Shown: one piece after another, positions 43,923 through 52,867 of the stretch | Numbering within the stretch: the stretch's first letter is position 1 | How the letters are laid out: every line of letters starts with the position of its first letter | The notes under the pieces: model-generated | Database searches by the model: none | Seen by the model: the letters and a program-made list of their open reading frames with translations, nothing else | Told to the model about the DNA's origin: nothing | Program-made: the position numbers and the translations under genes | Origin: Candidatus Bathycorpusculum sp. | GTDB taxonomy: Archaea > Thermoproteota > Bathyarchaeia > Bathyarchaeales > Bathycorpusculaceae | Direction of reading: 5' to 3' | Assembly: GCA_009778385.1 (NCBI GenBank) | Contig: WRJX01000105.1 | Span: 124,001-188,000 of the forward strand | Length of the DNA: 64,000 bases

Positions 43923-46900
43923 TTGAGCAGCAAACTAAGCCAAAGTTATCAAGATTACATTGATGAAATGAGGCGTCAACTAAAAGAATTATATGCAATT
44001 AGTGATAGCGCTAGAGCCAAAGGTTTAGACTCCGCTTTAAAGACTGAATGTATCGAGGCTCAGGACATTGCTGACTTGGTTGAGGGTCTTGTTGGACCAA
44101 AAAATGTTGCTTTAAGTATCCGTAGATTAAGTAGCCAAATGTCTCGTGAAGAAGTAGCTTTTAAAGTTGCGCAGGAAATTGCTCAAGGCAAATTCACTAT
44201 GGCAGGTGAAAAGCAGACACCTGAAGAGTTAGCTGAGCAGGCTATTAGAACTGCTCTTGCGATTTTCACTGAAGGCTTAACCGCCGCCCCAATTCAGGGC
44301 ATTGCTCAAGTTAAAATAAAAAGGAACGCTGATCAATCCCGTTACCTAGCAGTCTATTTTGCTGGTCCCATTCGCTCAGCAGGGGGTACCGATCAAGCTT
44401 TAACGCTGGTTGTGGGTGATTATGTGCGTCGGGAGCTAGAGTTAGACACGTATAAGCCTACTGACGAAGAGATTTCCCGTTTTATTGAAGAACTGCGGCT
44501 CTATGAACGTTCCGTGGGGCGCTTTCAGTATCATATTCCCGATGAAGAACTGCGTAAAGCCCTAAATCTTGTTCCAATAGAATGCACAGGTACTGAATCA
44601 GATCCTGTTGAGGTTTCTTCTTACCGTAACTTGGAGCGTGTAGAAACCAATCGTGTTCGAGGTGGTGCATTAAGGGTTATTAACGATGGTATTGTTGGTC
44701 GTGCGCAAAAAGTGTTTGTAATCATTGACAAGCTAGGCTTTCAAGGCTGGGACTGGTTGAGAACGTTCAAAAAAAAATCTGAGAAAAAATCTGGCGGGTT
44801 CATGGATGACGTTATCGCGGGAAGACCCATTTTTGCTTTTCCATCAACTCGGGGAGGTTTTCGGCTTAGATATGGGCGCTCACGTAATACTGGTCTTTCG
44901 GCAGTTGGTATTCATCCAGCTACGATGCTTGTGGTTGAAGGCTTTTTAGCGGCGGGTACACAGATGCGTTTGGAACTTCCTGGTAAGGGCGGTGTTACCA
45001 TGCCTGTAGATAGCCTCGAAAAACCCGTTGTTTTGCTTAAGGATAATTCTGTTGTGCGGGTATCGCTTGAAAATTTTCCCGAGGTTAAGGGTAAGATTCA
45101 AAAAATCCTTTTTCTTGGTGATATGTTGATTGATTTTGGTGACTTTCTCTACTGTAACAAGGCACTATTACCTTCAGGCTATGTGGAAGAATGGTGGGTC
45201 AAAGATTTAAAAGGGGCCATAATAACAAAATTTGATGGTGATAACAAGAAAGCATCTGATGCCTGTTGCCTTCCAGTGCAGCAGCTTGAGGCTTTCCTTG
45301 TTAATCCATTCAAAAATAAGCCCACAGTTAAGCAAGCAAATATTATTAGCCAAAACTTGGACATACCTCTAGCGCCTAACTGTACTCTTTTTTGGTCCAG
45401 CCTTTCTACAACTCAAGAAGTTGACTGCCTAAGAAACTGGTTGATTACTTGTGAAATAACTTCTGATGATGGGTTTGTATGTAACGTAACTGGAACTGCT
45501 AGTGATGAAGTTGTAAAGTTGCTTAGAAAAATTTTGTTGCCTCATCGAATTGTTGAAGGTAACGTTGTTATTGAGGGTGAGGATGCTGCGATTTTTGGTT
45601 TTACCCTTGGTTACGGTACGCCTCGATTAAAGGAACCTGTGCGGTCTGATGCTGTATTAGATTTGCTATCTATCCTTAGTGGTGTGCAGGTTAAGGATAA
45701 AGCTCCAAGTTATGTGGGTGGACGTATGGGTAGGCCTGAAAAAGCTAAACACCGTGAAATGAGGCCTCTTGTTCATGTGTTATTTCCTGTAGGGTTGGCT
45801 GGTGGTGTTCACAGGGATTTTGTTGAGGCTGGAAAAAAAGGGCCAGTGTTTGTTGAAATAGCTAAACGTAAATGTCCTCAATGTAAATCATACACGTTAA
45901 AGGTTCAATGTTCCACCTGTGGTTGTGATACGATTGCGGAAAATTCGTGTCCCCGTTGTGGTAAAGCCTTAAAGGATAACTATTGTGGTGCATGCAAGAC
46001 GAAGTCAGTTTTGTATTCTAGGCAGCCTATTAACTTTAAGGAAATGCTTGAATCTGCTTGTTCTTCTTTGGGTGTTTCTGCTCCAAAGATGGTTCGTGGC
46101 GTTAAAGGGTTAACTAATGAGGATAAGATGCCTGAATTTTTTGAGAAGGGTATCTTACGTGCTAAATATGGTGTGTCTACTTATAAAGATGGCACGATCC
46201 GTTTTGACGGTACTAACGCTCCTTTAACACACATAACGCCTGCTGAGGTAGGTGTCTCAGTTGAAAAACTACGTTCGTTGGGTTATGGGTATGATGTTTA
46301 CGGGAAAGAATTGACCGATACTAATCAGATTCTGGAGTTAAAAATTCAAGATGTAGTTATTCCTTGGAAGGCAGGTGAATATTTTATCCAAATTGCAAAT
46401 TTCATTGATGCTCTGCTTGAGCGTGTCTACAAGTTGCCACGTTTCTATAATATTGAAAAGAATGCTGATCTTGTTGGGCAGTTGATTTTCGGTTTGGCTC
46501 CTCATACATGTGCCTGTATTCTTGGACGGGTAATCGGCTATACTGACCGTAACCTAATTTATGCTCATCCAGTTTGGCACTCTGCTAAGCGTCGAGATTG
46601 TGACGGTGATGAAGATGCTATCATGTTGGCCCTTGATACGTTGATTAATTTTTCACGGCGGTATTTGCCTGCTCAGATTGGTGGAATTATGGATGCTCCA
46701 ATTTTAATGATTCCTTTTGTTAATACAAAAGAGGTTCAGCGGCAGGCTCACGATTTTGATGTGAGTGCAACTTATCCTTTAGAGTTTTATCAAAAGTCTT
46801 GGCAGAAAGTTGAAGCTAGATTGATGAGTTCCATTATGGATACAATAAGTCACCGGCTTGGTACTGAAGCGCAGTTTGAAGGGTTTATGTTTACTGTGCC

Positions 46901-47351
46901 CACTACGAACATCAATTTAGGTAATGCGCAAAGTTCATACAAAGAATTTAAGTCGATGGTTGATAAACTTAACATGCAGTTAAGTCTCGGTGAACAGATA
47001 GAAGCTGTTGATGCTAAGCGTGTCGCGCTTAAAGTTATTAATACTCATTTTATGCGTGATATTGCTGGAAACTTGCGTGCCTTCTCAACTCAGTCGTTCC
47101 GGTGTAAGAGTTGTAACAAAAAGTTTCGTCGTTTGCCATTGACTGGAAAATGTTCTTTTTGTGGTGGAAGTTTAACGCTTACGGTTTATCGAGGTAACAT
47201 TGAAAAGTATTTAGCAGTTGCTCAGCATTTGGTGGATAAATATGGGTTGCCTAAGTATTACACTCAACGGTTGATTTTAATTAAGGAAGAGCTTTCTTTG
47301 ATGTTTGATAATAAGAAAGCTAAGCAGGCTACGCTTTTTGATTTTGGTTAA
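43923..47351 (+). CDS. dp2: DNA polymerase D large subunit DP2
   Basis: Catalytic subunit of the archaeal replicative polymerase, a two-barrel fold related to multisubunit RNA polymerase. Landmarks: YFAGPIRSAGGTDQAL, the zinc cluster CPQCKSYTLKVQCSTCGCDT and CPRCGK-CGAC (about residues 655-710), HPVWHSAKRRDCDGDEDAI with the catalytic Asp residues near 890, and a final zinc module CKSC-x13-CSFC. No intein interrupts it. The frame is open from TTG 43854; I prefer TTG 43923 (LSSKLSQSYQDYIDEM) because DP2 alignment begins there and AGGGGA precedes it. Confidence 0.94.
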   Translation: MSSKLSQSYQDYIDEMRRQLKELYAISDSARAKGLDSALKTECIEAQDIADLVEGLVGPKNVALSIRRLSSQMSREEVAFKVAQEIAQGKFTMAGEKQTPEELAEQAIRTALAIFTEGLTAAPIQGIAQVKIKRNADQSRYLAVYFAGPIRSAGGTDQALTLVVGDYVRRELELDTYKPTDEEISRFIEELRLYERSVGRFQYHIPDEELRKALNLVPIECTGTESDPVEVSSYRNLERVETNRVRGGALRVINDGIVGRAQKVFVIIDKLGFQGWDWLRTFKKKSEKKSGGFMDDVIAGRPIFAFPSTRGGFRLRYGRSRNTGLSAVGIHPATMLVVEGFLAAGTQMRLELPGKGGVTMPVDSLEKPVVLLKDNSVVRVSLENFPEVKGKIQKILFLGDMLIDFGDFLYCNKALLPSGYVEEWWVKDLKGAIITKFDGDNKKASDACCLPVQQLEAFLVNPFKNKPTVKQANIISQNLDIPLAPNCTLFWSSLSTTQEVDCLRNWLITCEITSDDGFVCNVTGTASDEVVKLLRKILLPHRIVEGNVVIEGEDAAIFGFTLGYGTPRLKEPVRSDAVLDLLSILSGVQVKDKAPSYVGGRMGRPEKAKHREMRPLVHVLFPVGLAGGVHRDFVEAGKKGPVFVEIAKRKCPQCKSYTLKVQCSTCGCDTIAENSCPRCGKALKDNYCGACKTKSVLYSRQPINFKEMLESACSSLGVSAPKMVRGVKGLTNEDKMPEFFEKGILRAKYGVSTYKDGTIRFDGTNAPLTHITPAEVGVSVEKLRSLGYGYDVYGKELTDTNQILELKIQDVVIPWKAGEYFIQIANFIDALLERVYKLPRFYNIEKNADLVGQLIFGLAPHTCACILGRVIGYTDRNLIYAHPVWHSAKRRDCDGDEDAIMLALDTLINFSRRYLPAQIGGIMDAPILMIPFVNTKEVQRQAHDFDVSATYPLEFYQKSWQKVEARLMSSIMDTISHRLGTEAQFEGFMFTVPTTNINLGNAQSSYKEFKSMVDKLNMQLSLGEQIEAVDAKRVALKVINTHFMRDIAGNLRAFSTQSFRCKSCNKKFRRLPLTGKCSFCGGSLTLTVYRGNIEKYLAVAQHLVDKYGLPKYYTQRLILIKEELSLMFDNKKAKQATLFDFG

Positions 47352-47481
47352 CTAAAGCTTTACAAATAAACTTGCACATTACTGTTGGAGGGGAAATGGT
47401 ATCACAGGTACGTTTCATCCAAATGCTTACCTAAAAAAAGTTCGTAATGTACGATGCGGACTTAGGGCAAGGACAAAGATA

Positions 47482-47661
47482 TTGATGTTTATTGATATCC
47501 AGTACTGTAGTGCTAATGAATTAGCTAACAAAACTGGGCTCTCATACAATGTTGTGATGCATCATTTGCGTTTACTGTGTCGTGAAGGTATTGTTAAACA
47601 CAAGGGTGGTAGAAGATACGTTTGGTTGCCTACAGGTGTTGGGCAGACGCGTTTGTCTTGA
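47482..47661 (+). CDS. Small winged-helix regulator with unclear start
   Basis: Downstream of DP2 a frame reads ...TKILMFIDIQYCSANELANK, then LSYNVVMHHLRLLCREGIV, KHKGGRRYVWLP, a clean ArsR-type winged helix ending at TGA 47661. Only TTG 47482 or ATG 47485 can start it in frame, which trims the first helix; protein-like sequence (TGTFHPNAYLKKVRNVRCGL) continues upstream in the same frame to at least 47398 without any start codon. GGAGGGG followed by ATG at 47396 is in a different frame that stops after 12 codons. A one-base deletion or a frameshift near 47398 would repair it. Convergent overlap with the MazG gene. Confidence 0.65.
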   Translation: MMFIDIQYCSANELANKTGLSYNVVMHHLRLLCREGIVKHKGGRRYVWLPTGVGQTRLS

Positions 47662-47965
47662 TTTTTATGAATTTACATGTGCACGGTGCTTGTTGGCATT
47701 TTGGGCATTTATGATTGTATTTCTCTAAAGCGGCTTTTTCAAGATCCACATCTGTGATGTTGGCCAAAGATGCAAGCCATGCTAAGACGTCGGCGAACTC
47801 TTTTTCTAAAGCTGTCTTGTTTTCGTTGTTTAGGGCTTCTTTGAGTTCCTGTAGCTCATCGCTGAGCCATTTGAAGGTTGCCTCAACTCCACGTTCTTTA
47901 TCACTTTCAATGTATAAGTATTTCATCATTTTTTGAAATTCGCAAATCTGCAACTGCGTCACCAA
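47630..47965 (-). CDS. MazG-like nucleotide pyrophosphohydrolase
   Basis: Helical NTP pyrophosphatase of the MazG superfamily, usually cleansing the pool of unwanted nucleotides. The metal-binding acidic pattern is seen in WLSDELQELKEAL and EKEFADVLAWLASLANITDVDLE. After the MazG core comes KYNHKCPKCQQAPCTCK, a Cys-rich tail that could bind zinc. 111 residues is the single-domain form. Next to Sec61-beta, a frequent archaeal neighbourhood. Confidence 0.85.
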   Translation of the reverse strand: MVTQLQICEFQKMMKYLYIESDKERGVEATFKWLSDELQELKEALNNENKTALEKEFADVLAWLASLANITDVDLEKAALEKYNHKCPKCQQAPCTCKFIKIKTNASAQHL

Positions 47966-48084
47966 AGTTAGGTATTGTTTTGCCTATTTTAAACCATTAA
48001 GGAAAAGCAGCTGTTTTCTTTACACAACATTAATAATCTACAAGAAATTATGATTATCCACTTAACAATAATAGTGGGATGTTA

Positions 48085-48255
48085 ATGAGCAAAAAAAGAA
48101 AAGATACAGGTCCAATGCCTGCTGCAAGTGCCGGTTTACTTAGGTTCTTTGAAGAAGAAACCGAAGGCGTTAAAATTAGACCTGAACTCTTAGTGGTTAT
48201 TTCTGTTGCTTTAATTGTTGTATCCGTTCTGGCAAAAGTTTTCTTCCCAGTATAA
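48085..48255 (+). CDS. Preprotein translocase Sec61-beta (SecG-type)
   Basis: 56-residue subunit of the protein-conducting channel, with SecY and SecE encoded elsewhere. MSKKRKDTGPMPAASAGLLR and FFEEETEGVKIRPELLVVIS are characteristic, followed by a single membrane helix (about residues 31-53). Convergent neighbours leave its own short promoter region between 47966 and 48084. Confidence 0.93.
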   Translation: MSKKRKDTGPMPAASAGLLRFFEEETEGVKIRPELLVVISVALIVVSVLAKVFFPV

Positions 48256-48285
48256 ATCAACAACATTTTTCTTTTCTAAAAATTT

Positions 48286-48579
48286 TTATCTTTGCCTATT
48301 TTGCGTTTGTTGTAATACCTCAATTCTTTGAACCGAGTTTAAGTGTAGATATAAATCGCCTGTTTCCTCTCTACTTGCTACTTGTGGAATCGGCTGTGCA
48401 AGGGTTGAACGTAAAACTATGGCGTCTACTTCTGATAGCCAGATCCCTGCAGGTCCTTGACTGACTGCTTCTAAAGTGCCCTCAAAACCATAGGCTGAAT
48501 CCATTATTACTCTAACTTTCTTGCCAACGTTCCTTTCAAGCATATGAAATATGGACGGAGGCAAATCTTGCGCTGGCAT
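48286..48579 (-). CDS. Lsm/Sm-like domain protein
   Basis: 97 residues. VGKKVRVIMDSAYGFEGTLEAVS and later LYLHLNSVQRIEVL match the two conserved segments of the Sm fold (Sm1 and Sm2), separated by an unusually long loop (VLRSTLAQPIPQVASREETG). Such divergent Sm-like proteins in archaea are of unknown function; RNA binding is inferred. Converges with Sec61-beta. Confidence 0.65.
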   Translation of the reverse strand: MPAQDLPPSIFHMLERNVGKKVRVIMDSAYGFEGTLEAVSQGPAGIWLSEVDAIVLRSTLAQPIPQVASREETGDLYLHLNSVQRIEVLQQTQNRQR

Positions 48580-48839
48580 AGGCTTTGCAGAATTTATATA
48601 ATTGTCGTTTTGGGGATAAAACAGTTCTCCCTATTAAAACGCTTTTATGTATGATGCATGTTGAGGTTTTAGATTCAAATCATTGTGAGTTTTGAGTTTT
48701 TTCTGTCTAAAATTGCCTTGCTTGCTTGTTTGAAATTGTGAAATTTTGTATTTATTGTCAAAAAAATTTGCCTTAAATTTAAGCTATATTTTAATAACTC
48801 TAATAGGTTCAATAGAAAACTAACCTGAGATGTTTGAAC

Positions 48840-50666
48840 ATGGCGGATAACACTTCTAGCAATTCCTTAAGCGATTCCATGGATGGCGCATTGAAACATT
48901 ACTCGTCCATGTTCTTTCTACCGCCCTACAAATGGGTGATTATAGCTATAGCCTCAATTTGTATCGGCATAATTGGAGCATCAACCTACGCCTTATTTCC
49001 CACAACTCAGGGATTAATAAACAGTTTAGCTCTTGGTGTAACCCTGTTTGTTGTAACAATTGCTGTTGACGCTTTAATAAGCAAAATAGTCTTAAAAGAC
49101 CCAATTTACATCCTGCGCAGGACCGTAGCAATGTCGCTTTTCTGCTGGATACTTTGGGTGTTTTTCCTCATTTTGGGGGTAGCTTTTGGTCTAGCGTTTG
49201 ATACCCTCTGGTGGTTCAAATTATCACTATTAGGGTTTGGTGCAGTTTTAACTCTACGTTTTATCGTTCTACTTGCCACTTCTTCAGCTGGCTTTATACG
49301 ACAGGTTTTATCTGCCCTGCTTTGGCCTTACCTTTGTGTTGGCGCATTTTTAGGATTCTGGTCAAGTATGACAGGTAACACATTAACCCAATTTTTGCCT
49401 TACATTATAGCTACACCAATAATTGCTTATGTAGCAGTGTTCATATTCCTAAACTCGTTAAACAAAGTCGGTAGCAACCTTACTAGCGTGCCCGCACTAC
49501 CTCTGTTTAAAGCTTTCATGCTTAACTGGGTTGTCGCCGCAAACGCGCCCCTTGAAACATATTTGGAAAAGATGGGTGAAAACGAAGACATAGATGTTAC
49601 ATTGCTGCGTTTTGATGCCTCTACGCCTAAGGCCACCATAATTGTGCCTCTTGTTCATCCGGGGCCCTTCAAAAATATAGGCAGCAGCCTTTTGCCCTCT
49701 TTACTTAAGAAGCATTTTGAAGAAGCTTACGGATGTCAAACCTGCACACCACTGGGCATTTTAGGTCATGAACTTGATTTGGCTTCTCAAGCACAGAACT
49801 TCAAGGTTATAACTCAGATTATTGAAGCTGCCAAGTTTGAAACAACAGAAACCTTGGCTTCTCCGTTTGTTCAGGTTTCAGAGGGTTATGCTACAGCTTC
49901 CTGTCAAGTTTTTGGTGATACCGCTTTTCTTTCGTTTACCCTTTCACCAAAAACTACCGAAGATCTTCCCCAAGAACTTGGGCAAGCAGTTCAGCAAGAA
50001 GCTCAAAAATATGGGTTAAACTGCGCAATTGTCGTTAACTGCCACAACAGTATAAACGATATAATTGATACTGTTGAGTATTTAGCCGAGTTTAAAGTTG
50101 CCGCTTTTAAATGTCTTCAAAAAGTCGCTTCAATGCCAAAGAAGTCTTTCAAAGTTGGCTCTTCAACAGTTTATCCTAAAGATTTTACGCTTGAAGAAGG
50201 TATGGGAACCGGTGGTATCACAGCTATAACTGTCCAAGTTGAAGATCAGAAAGTCGCCTACATTGTTATAGATGGAAATAACATGATTTCTGGGTTGCGA
50301 GAAAAAATTCTTCCAGCTATAAACGCCTCTGGGTTTGATGCCAGCGAAGTTTTCACAACCGACACTCATGCTGTAAGTGCACTTGTCACTGGTCGTCGAG
50401 GGTATCATCCAGTAGGCGAAGTCATGAATCAAGATAAATTAATCAGTTACATCACAGATGTTGCAAGAAATGCTGCCGCCAACTTGGAACCCGCTAAAGC
50501 AGGCTGTAAACACCTAATTGTTCCGCAAGTCCGTGTTATCGGTGGGTCACGTATAGGGTCTCTTTCATTGCTTGTAGACAAAGCGTTTGTGAAAGCAAAA
50601 CAGGTTATTGTTCCAGTGTTCCTTACTGAGGGGTTGTTGTTGATTCTACTTTTAGCCCTACTTTAA
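48840..50666 (+). CDS. DUF2070 family membrane protein
   Basis: Archaeal conserved protein of unknown function. The first 210 residues contain about seven membrane segments; the rest is soluble, with the family stretches VPLVHPGPFKNIGSSLLPSL, VNCHNSIND and TDTHAVSALVTGRRGYHPVG, where conserved His and Asp residues suggest a metal site. A last hydrophobic segment closes the protein. ATG at 48840 is preferred to TTG at 48834. TATA-like CTATATTTTA near 48784. Confidence 0.88.
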   Translation: MADNTSSNSLSDSMDGALKHYSSMFFLPPYKWVIIAIASICIGIIGASTYALFPTTQGLINSLALGVTLFVVTIAVDALISKIVLKDPIYILRRTVAMSLFCWILWVFFLILGVAFGLAFDTLWWFKLSLLGFGAVLTLRFIVLLATSSAGFIRQVLSALLWPYLCVGAFLGFWSSMTGNTLTQFLPYIIATPIIAYVAVFIFLNSLNKVGSNLTSVPALPLFKAFMLNWVVAANAPLETYLEKMGENEDIDVTLLRFDASTPKATIIVPLVHPGPFKNIGSSLLPSLLKKHFEEAYGCQTCTPLGILGHELDLASQAQNFKVITQIIEAAKFETTETLASPFVQVSEGYATASCQVFGDTAFLSFTLSPKTTEDLPQELGQAVQQEAQKYGLNCAIVVNCHNSINDIIDTVEYLAEFKVAAFKCLQKVASMPKKSFKVGSSTVYPKDFTLEEGMGTGGITAITVQVEDQKVAYIVIDGNNMISGLREKILPAINASGFDASEVFTTDTHAVSALVTGRRGYHPVGEVMNQDKLISYITDVARNAAANLEPAKAGCKHLIVPQVRVIGGSRIGSLSLLVDKAFVKAKQVIVPVFLTEGLLLILLLALL

Positions 50667-50672
50667 AAATAG

Positions 50673-51206
50673 TTATGCTTTTGCCTTTCTTGTTGTTCGT
50701 TTGGGTTTTCTTTTGAGTTCTGTTCCACAAATTTGGCAGGCGTTAAACGAGCTGTTAACTGGGTATTCTTTGTGGCATGCGGGGCAGTAGCGTATCCATT
50801 CTAGGAGTCGTTGGATGCCAAAGGTTGCGAGTGCGTAAAATTCTATGCCGTTCTGTTTGGCAACGTTTTGGATTGAGTAATCGTCAGTTATGATTTCTGG
50901 GTGTTCGCCTTGGATTTTTAGTTCTAAAGCTAATGCGAGAAGTTGCATGTCGGTTTCGGAGAGAAGATATGAATCTCCTACTTTGCTTGCGGACGCTTTT
51001 ATTTTATTTGAATATTCTTCATGGGGCATTTTGATTTTTACTTTGCCGCTTTCAATGGCGGTGTTAAAACGTACCCATGCCATTGAGTTGGTTCTTATTT
51101 CGTCATGTACTTTTGGTACGGTTACTTGTTCTTCGCCAAGTGAGAAGGGGTCAAATCCTGCCAAAAATGCGGAGGTATCTAATACAACAATTTTTTTTCT
51201 AAGCAT
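50673..51206 (-). CDS. nob1: rRNA maturation endonuclease Nob1
   Basis: PIN-domain nuclease that makes the mature 3' end of 16S rRNA. Acidic residues D10 (VVLDTSAFL), E36, D86 and D108-D109 match the PIN active site. A zinc ribbon follows with C141, C144, C157 and C160, then a basic tail (KRKPKRTTRKAKA). 177 residues is normal. It follows NAD kinase by 22 bases. Confidence 0.95.
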   Translation of the reverse strand: MLRKKIVVLDTSAFLAGFDPFSLGEEQVTVPKVHDEIRTNSMAWVRFNTAIESGKVKIKMPHEEYSNKIKASASKVGDSYLLSETDMQLLALALELKIQGEHPEIITDDYSIQNVAKQNGIEFYALATFGIQRLLEWIRYCPACHKEYPVNSSFNACQICGTELKRKPKRTTRKAKA

Positions 51207-51228
51207 TGTTATTTGCCTGTGTTTTTTG

Positions 51229-52068
51229 TTATCTTGATCCTTGGAATAGTAACCTACAACTTAGGCGGTCATAGAAGTCGTTTTCAAACCTAATAAAGTT
51301 TGAAACATTTTTTGACTTTGTAACTTTAACAGTGAGTTCTTTCTCGCTTTTCATGTGATGATAGTTGCCGTCAATCATGACAAGCATCTGTTTTGGTCTA
51401 ATAACGTTTAAAGTAATTTCAGAGTCAGTAGGAAAAACAAGGGATCTAAATACTGTCAATGCGCATATGGGTGTAACTAAAATTGCGTCCATTTTTTTGT
51501 CAAGCACTGGGCCACCAGCGGAAAGTGAATACCCTGTAGAGCCTGTTTGGGTTGCAACAATCAAGCCGTCAGCTTGACACTTCAGGATTGATTTTCCATC
51601 TTTGCAAATTTCTGTATATAAAATTTTTGAGGGCTCTCCTGCTGAAATTACAACATCATTTAGTGCATCGGGTAGTGTTTCCTCGCCTATTTTGGCAGAC
51701 AGTTTGGTGCTTTTTTCAATTCTAAAGTCACCTCTAAGGATCCTGTCAACTGCTTTGCAGGCTTCATTAGGTTCAACCTCTGTTAAAAATCCTCTGACAC
51801 CCATGTTTATGCCTAAGATGAGTGGTTCTGGTTTTGGACTGTTTAGACATGTACGTAGAATTGTACCGTCTCCGCCAATGGTTATTATGAAGTCAGTTTT
51901 CATTTCTTTAAGGGGAACAGCTTTTGCTTGGACTTCTATCTTGTCAGCCAAGGTGTCTTCAATGAAAACTTCGATACCTTTACTGTTTAGGTGCATTGAT
52001 AGCTCTTCTGTTAGCTGTAAGGCTTTCTCTTTGTCATAACGAGCTACTATTCCTGCGCTTTTGAACAC
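51229..52068 (-). CDS. nadK: NAD kinase
   Basis: Phosphorylates NAD to NADP. GGDGT at residues 65-69 within ITIGGDGTILRT, GVRGFLTEVEP, and the second motif QTGSTGYSLSAGGPVLD are diagnostic. GTG start with GGTGAC 3 bases upstream. Cotranscribed with Nob1 and divergent from aIF5A. Confidence 0.95.
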   Translation of the reverse strand: MFKSAGIVARYDKEKALQLTEELSMHLNSKGIEVFIEDTLADKIEVQAKAVPLKEMKTDFIITIGGDGTILRTCLNSPKPEPLILGINMGVRGFLTEVEPNEACKAVDRILRGDFRIEKSTKLSAKIGEETLPDALNDVVISAGEPSKILYTEICKDGKSILKCQADGLIVATQTGSTGYSLSAGGPVLDKKMDAILVTPICALTVFRSLVFPTDSEITLNVIRPKQMLVMIDGNYHHMKSEKELTVKVTKSKNVSNFIRFENDFYDRLSCRLLFQGSR

Positions 52069-52103
52069 AATGTCACCGTTTAGGGTTAATACCGTACCTT
52101 AAT

Positions 52104-52111
52104 CTATATAT
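52104..52111 (+). promoter_or_regulatory. TATA box of aIF5A
   Basis: CTATATAT, 51-58 bases before the aIF5A ATG; expected transcription start about 52134. A Shine-Dalgarno GGTGAG at 52153 precedes the ATG by 3 bases. Confidence 0.55.
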
Positions 52112-52161
52112 GGGTGTTGTTGAGACTTTTGCATTAATAGAAAAGGAATTGTGGTGAGCGA

Positions 52162-52554
52162 ATGAGCAGACCAGTTGATGTAGGAGAACTCCGTGTCGGC
52201 GGCTACATGATGATTGATGGAGAGCCATGTCGTATTGTGGACATAGCAAAATCTAAACCTGGAAAACACGGTGCAGCAAAAGCAAGAATCGTTGCTATAG
52301 GTGTTTTTGATAACCAAAAAAGACAATTCGTAAAACCAGTCGATGGAAGCGCTGAAATCCCAATTATTGATAAGCGTCCAGGTCAAATTTTTGCAGTTAA
52401 CCCTAGCGGTGTACAAATCATGGACTTGGAAACATACGAGTACTTTGATGCTCCGTTTCCAGATGAAGAAGACTTAAAAGCTAAATTAGTTGCCGGTGCA
52501 GAAATCGAATACTGGAAAATCTTGGGCAAAATCAAAATAAGCAGAGTCAAATAA
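52162..52554 (+). CDS. eif5a: Translation factor aIF5A
   Basis: Helps the ribosome through difficult peptide bonds. The hypusination site is K35 within KSKPGKHGAAKAR. N-terminal SH3-like and C-terminal OB domain; 130 residues is normal. Monocistronic, divergent from NAD kinase. Confidence 0.97.
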   Translation: MSRPVDVGELRVGGYMMIDGEPCRIVDIAKSKPGKHGAAKARIVAIGVFDNQKRQFVKPVDGSAEIPIIDKRPGQIFAVNPSGVQIMDLETYEYFDAPFPDEEDLKAKLVAGAEIEYWKILGKIKISRVK

Positions 52555-52867
52555 TTCTGCCCTAACCAAATATTTTTCAGTTTGTCTCTAGCTTGTTTTT
52601 TGTTTACGTAGTCTTGTTTATATTTGTTCATACTTTTTCGGATTAGGTTTATTTGTATGCTATTGTCTCTTTGTGGATTGAAGCCAATGATGCATGAAGA
52701 GCCGTCTGAATTGTGAAGAACAAATTATTGGGGAACTGAGGCTTTAACTTGCGGCAAACATTTTCCCCACAAATTAAGTGGAGTGATTTTGCTTGTGTTG
52801 ATAGGTTTTTATGCTGTAATCTTTATTTAACGGCAGGTATGAATGTTTAAAGTCGGAGTGAGAATGG
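52555..52867. other. 313-base intergenic region with srp54 promoter
   Basis: Contains a TATA-like TTTATTTAA at 52822-52830, predicting transcription of srp54 from about 52855. No gene or structured RNA recognised in the rest. Confidence 0.4.
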
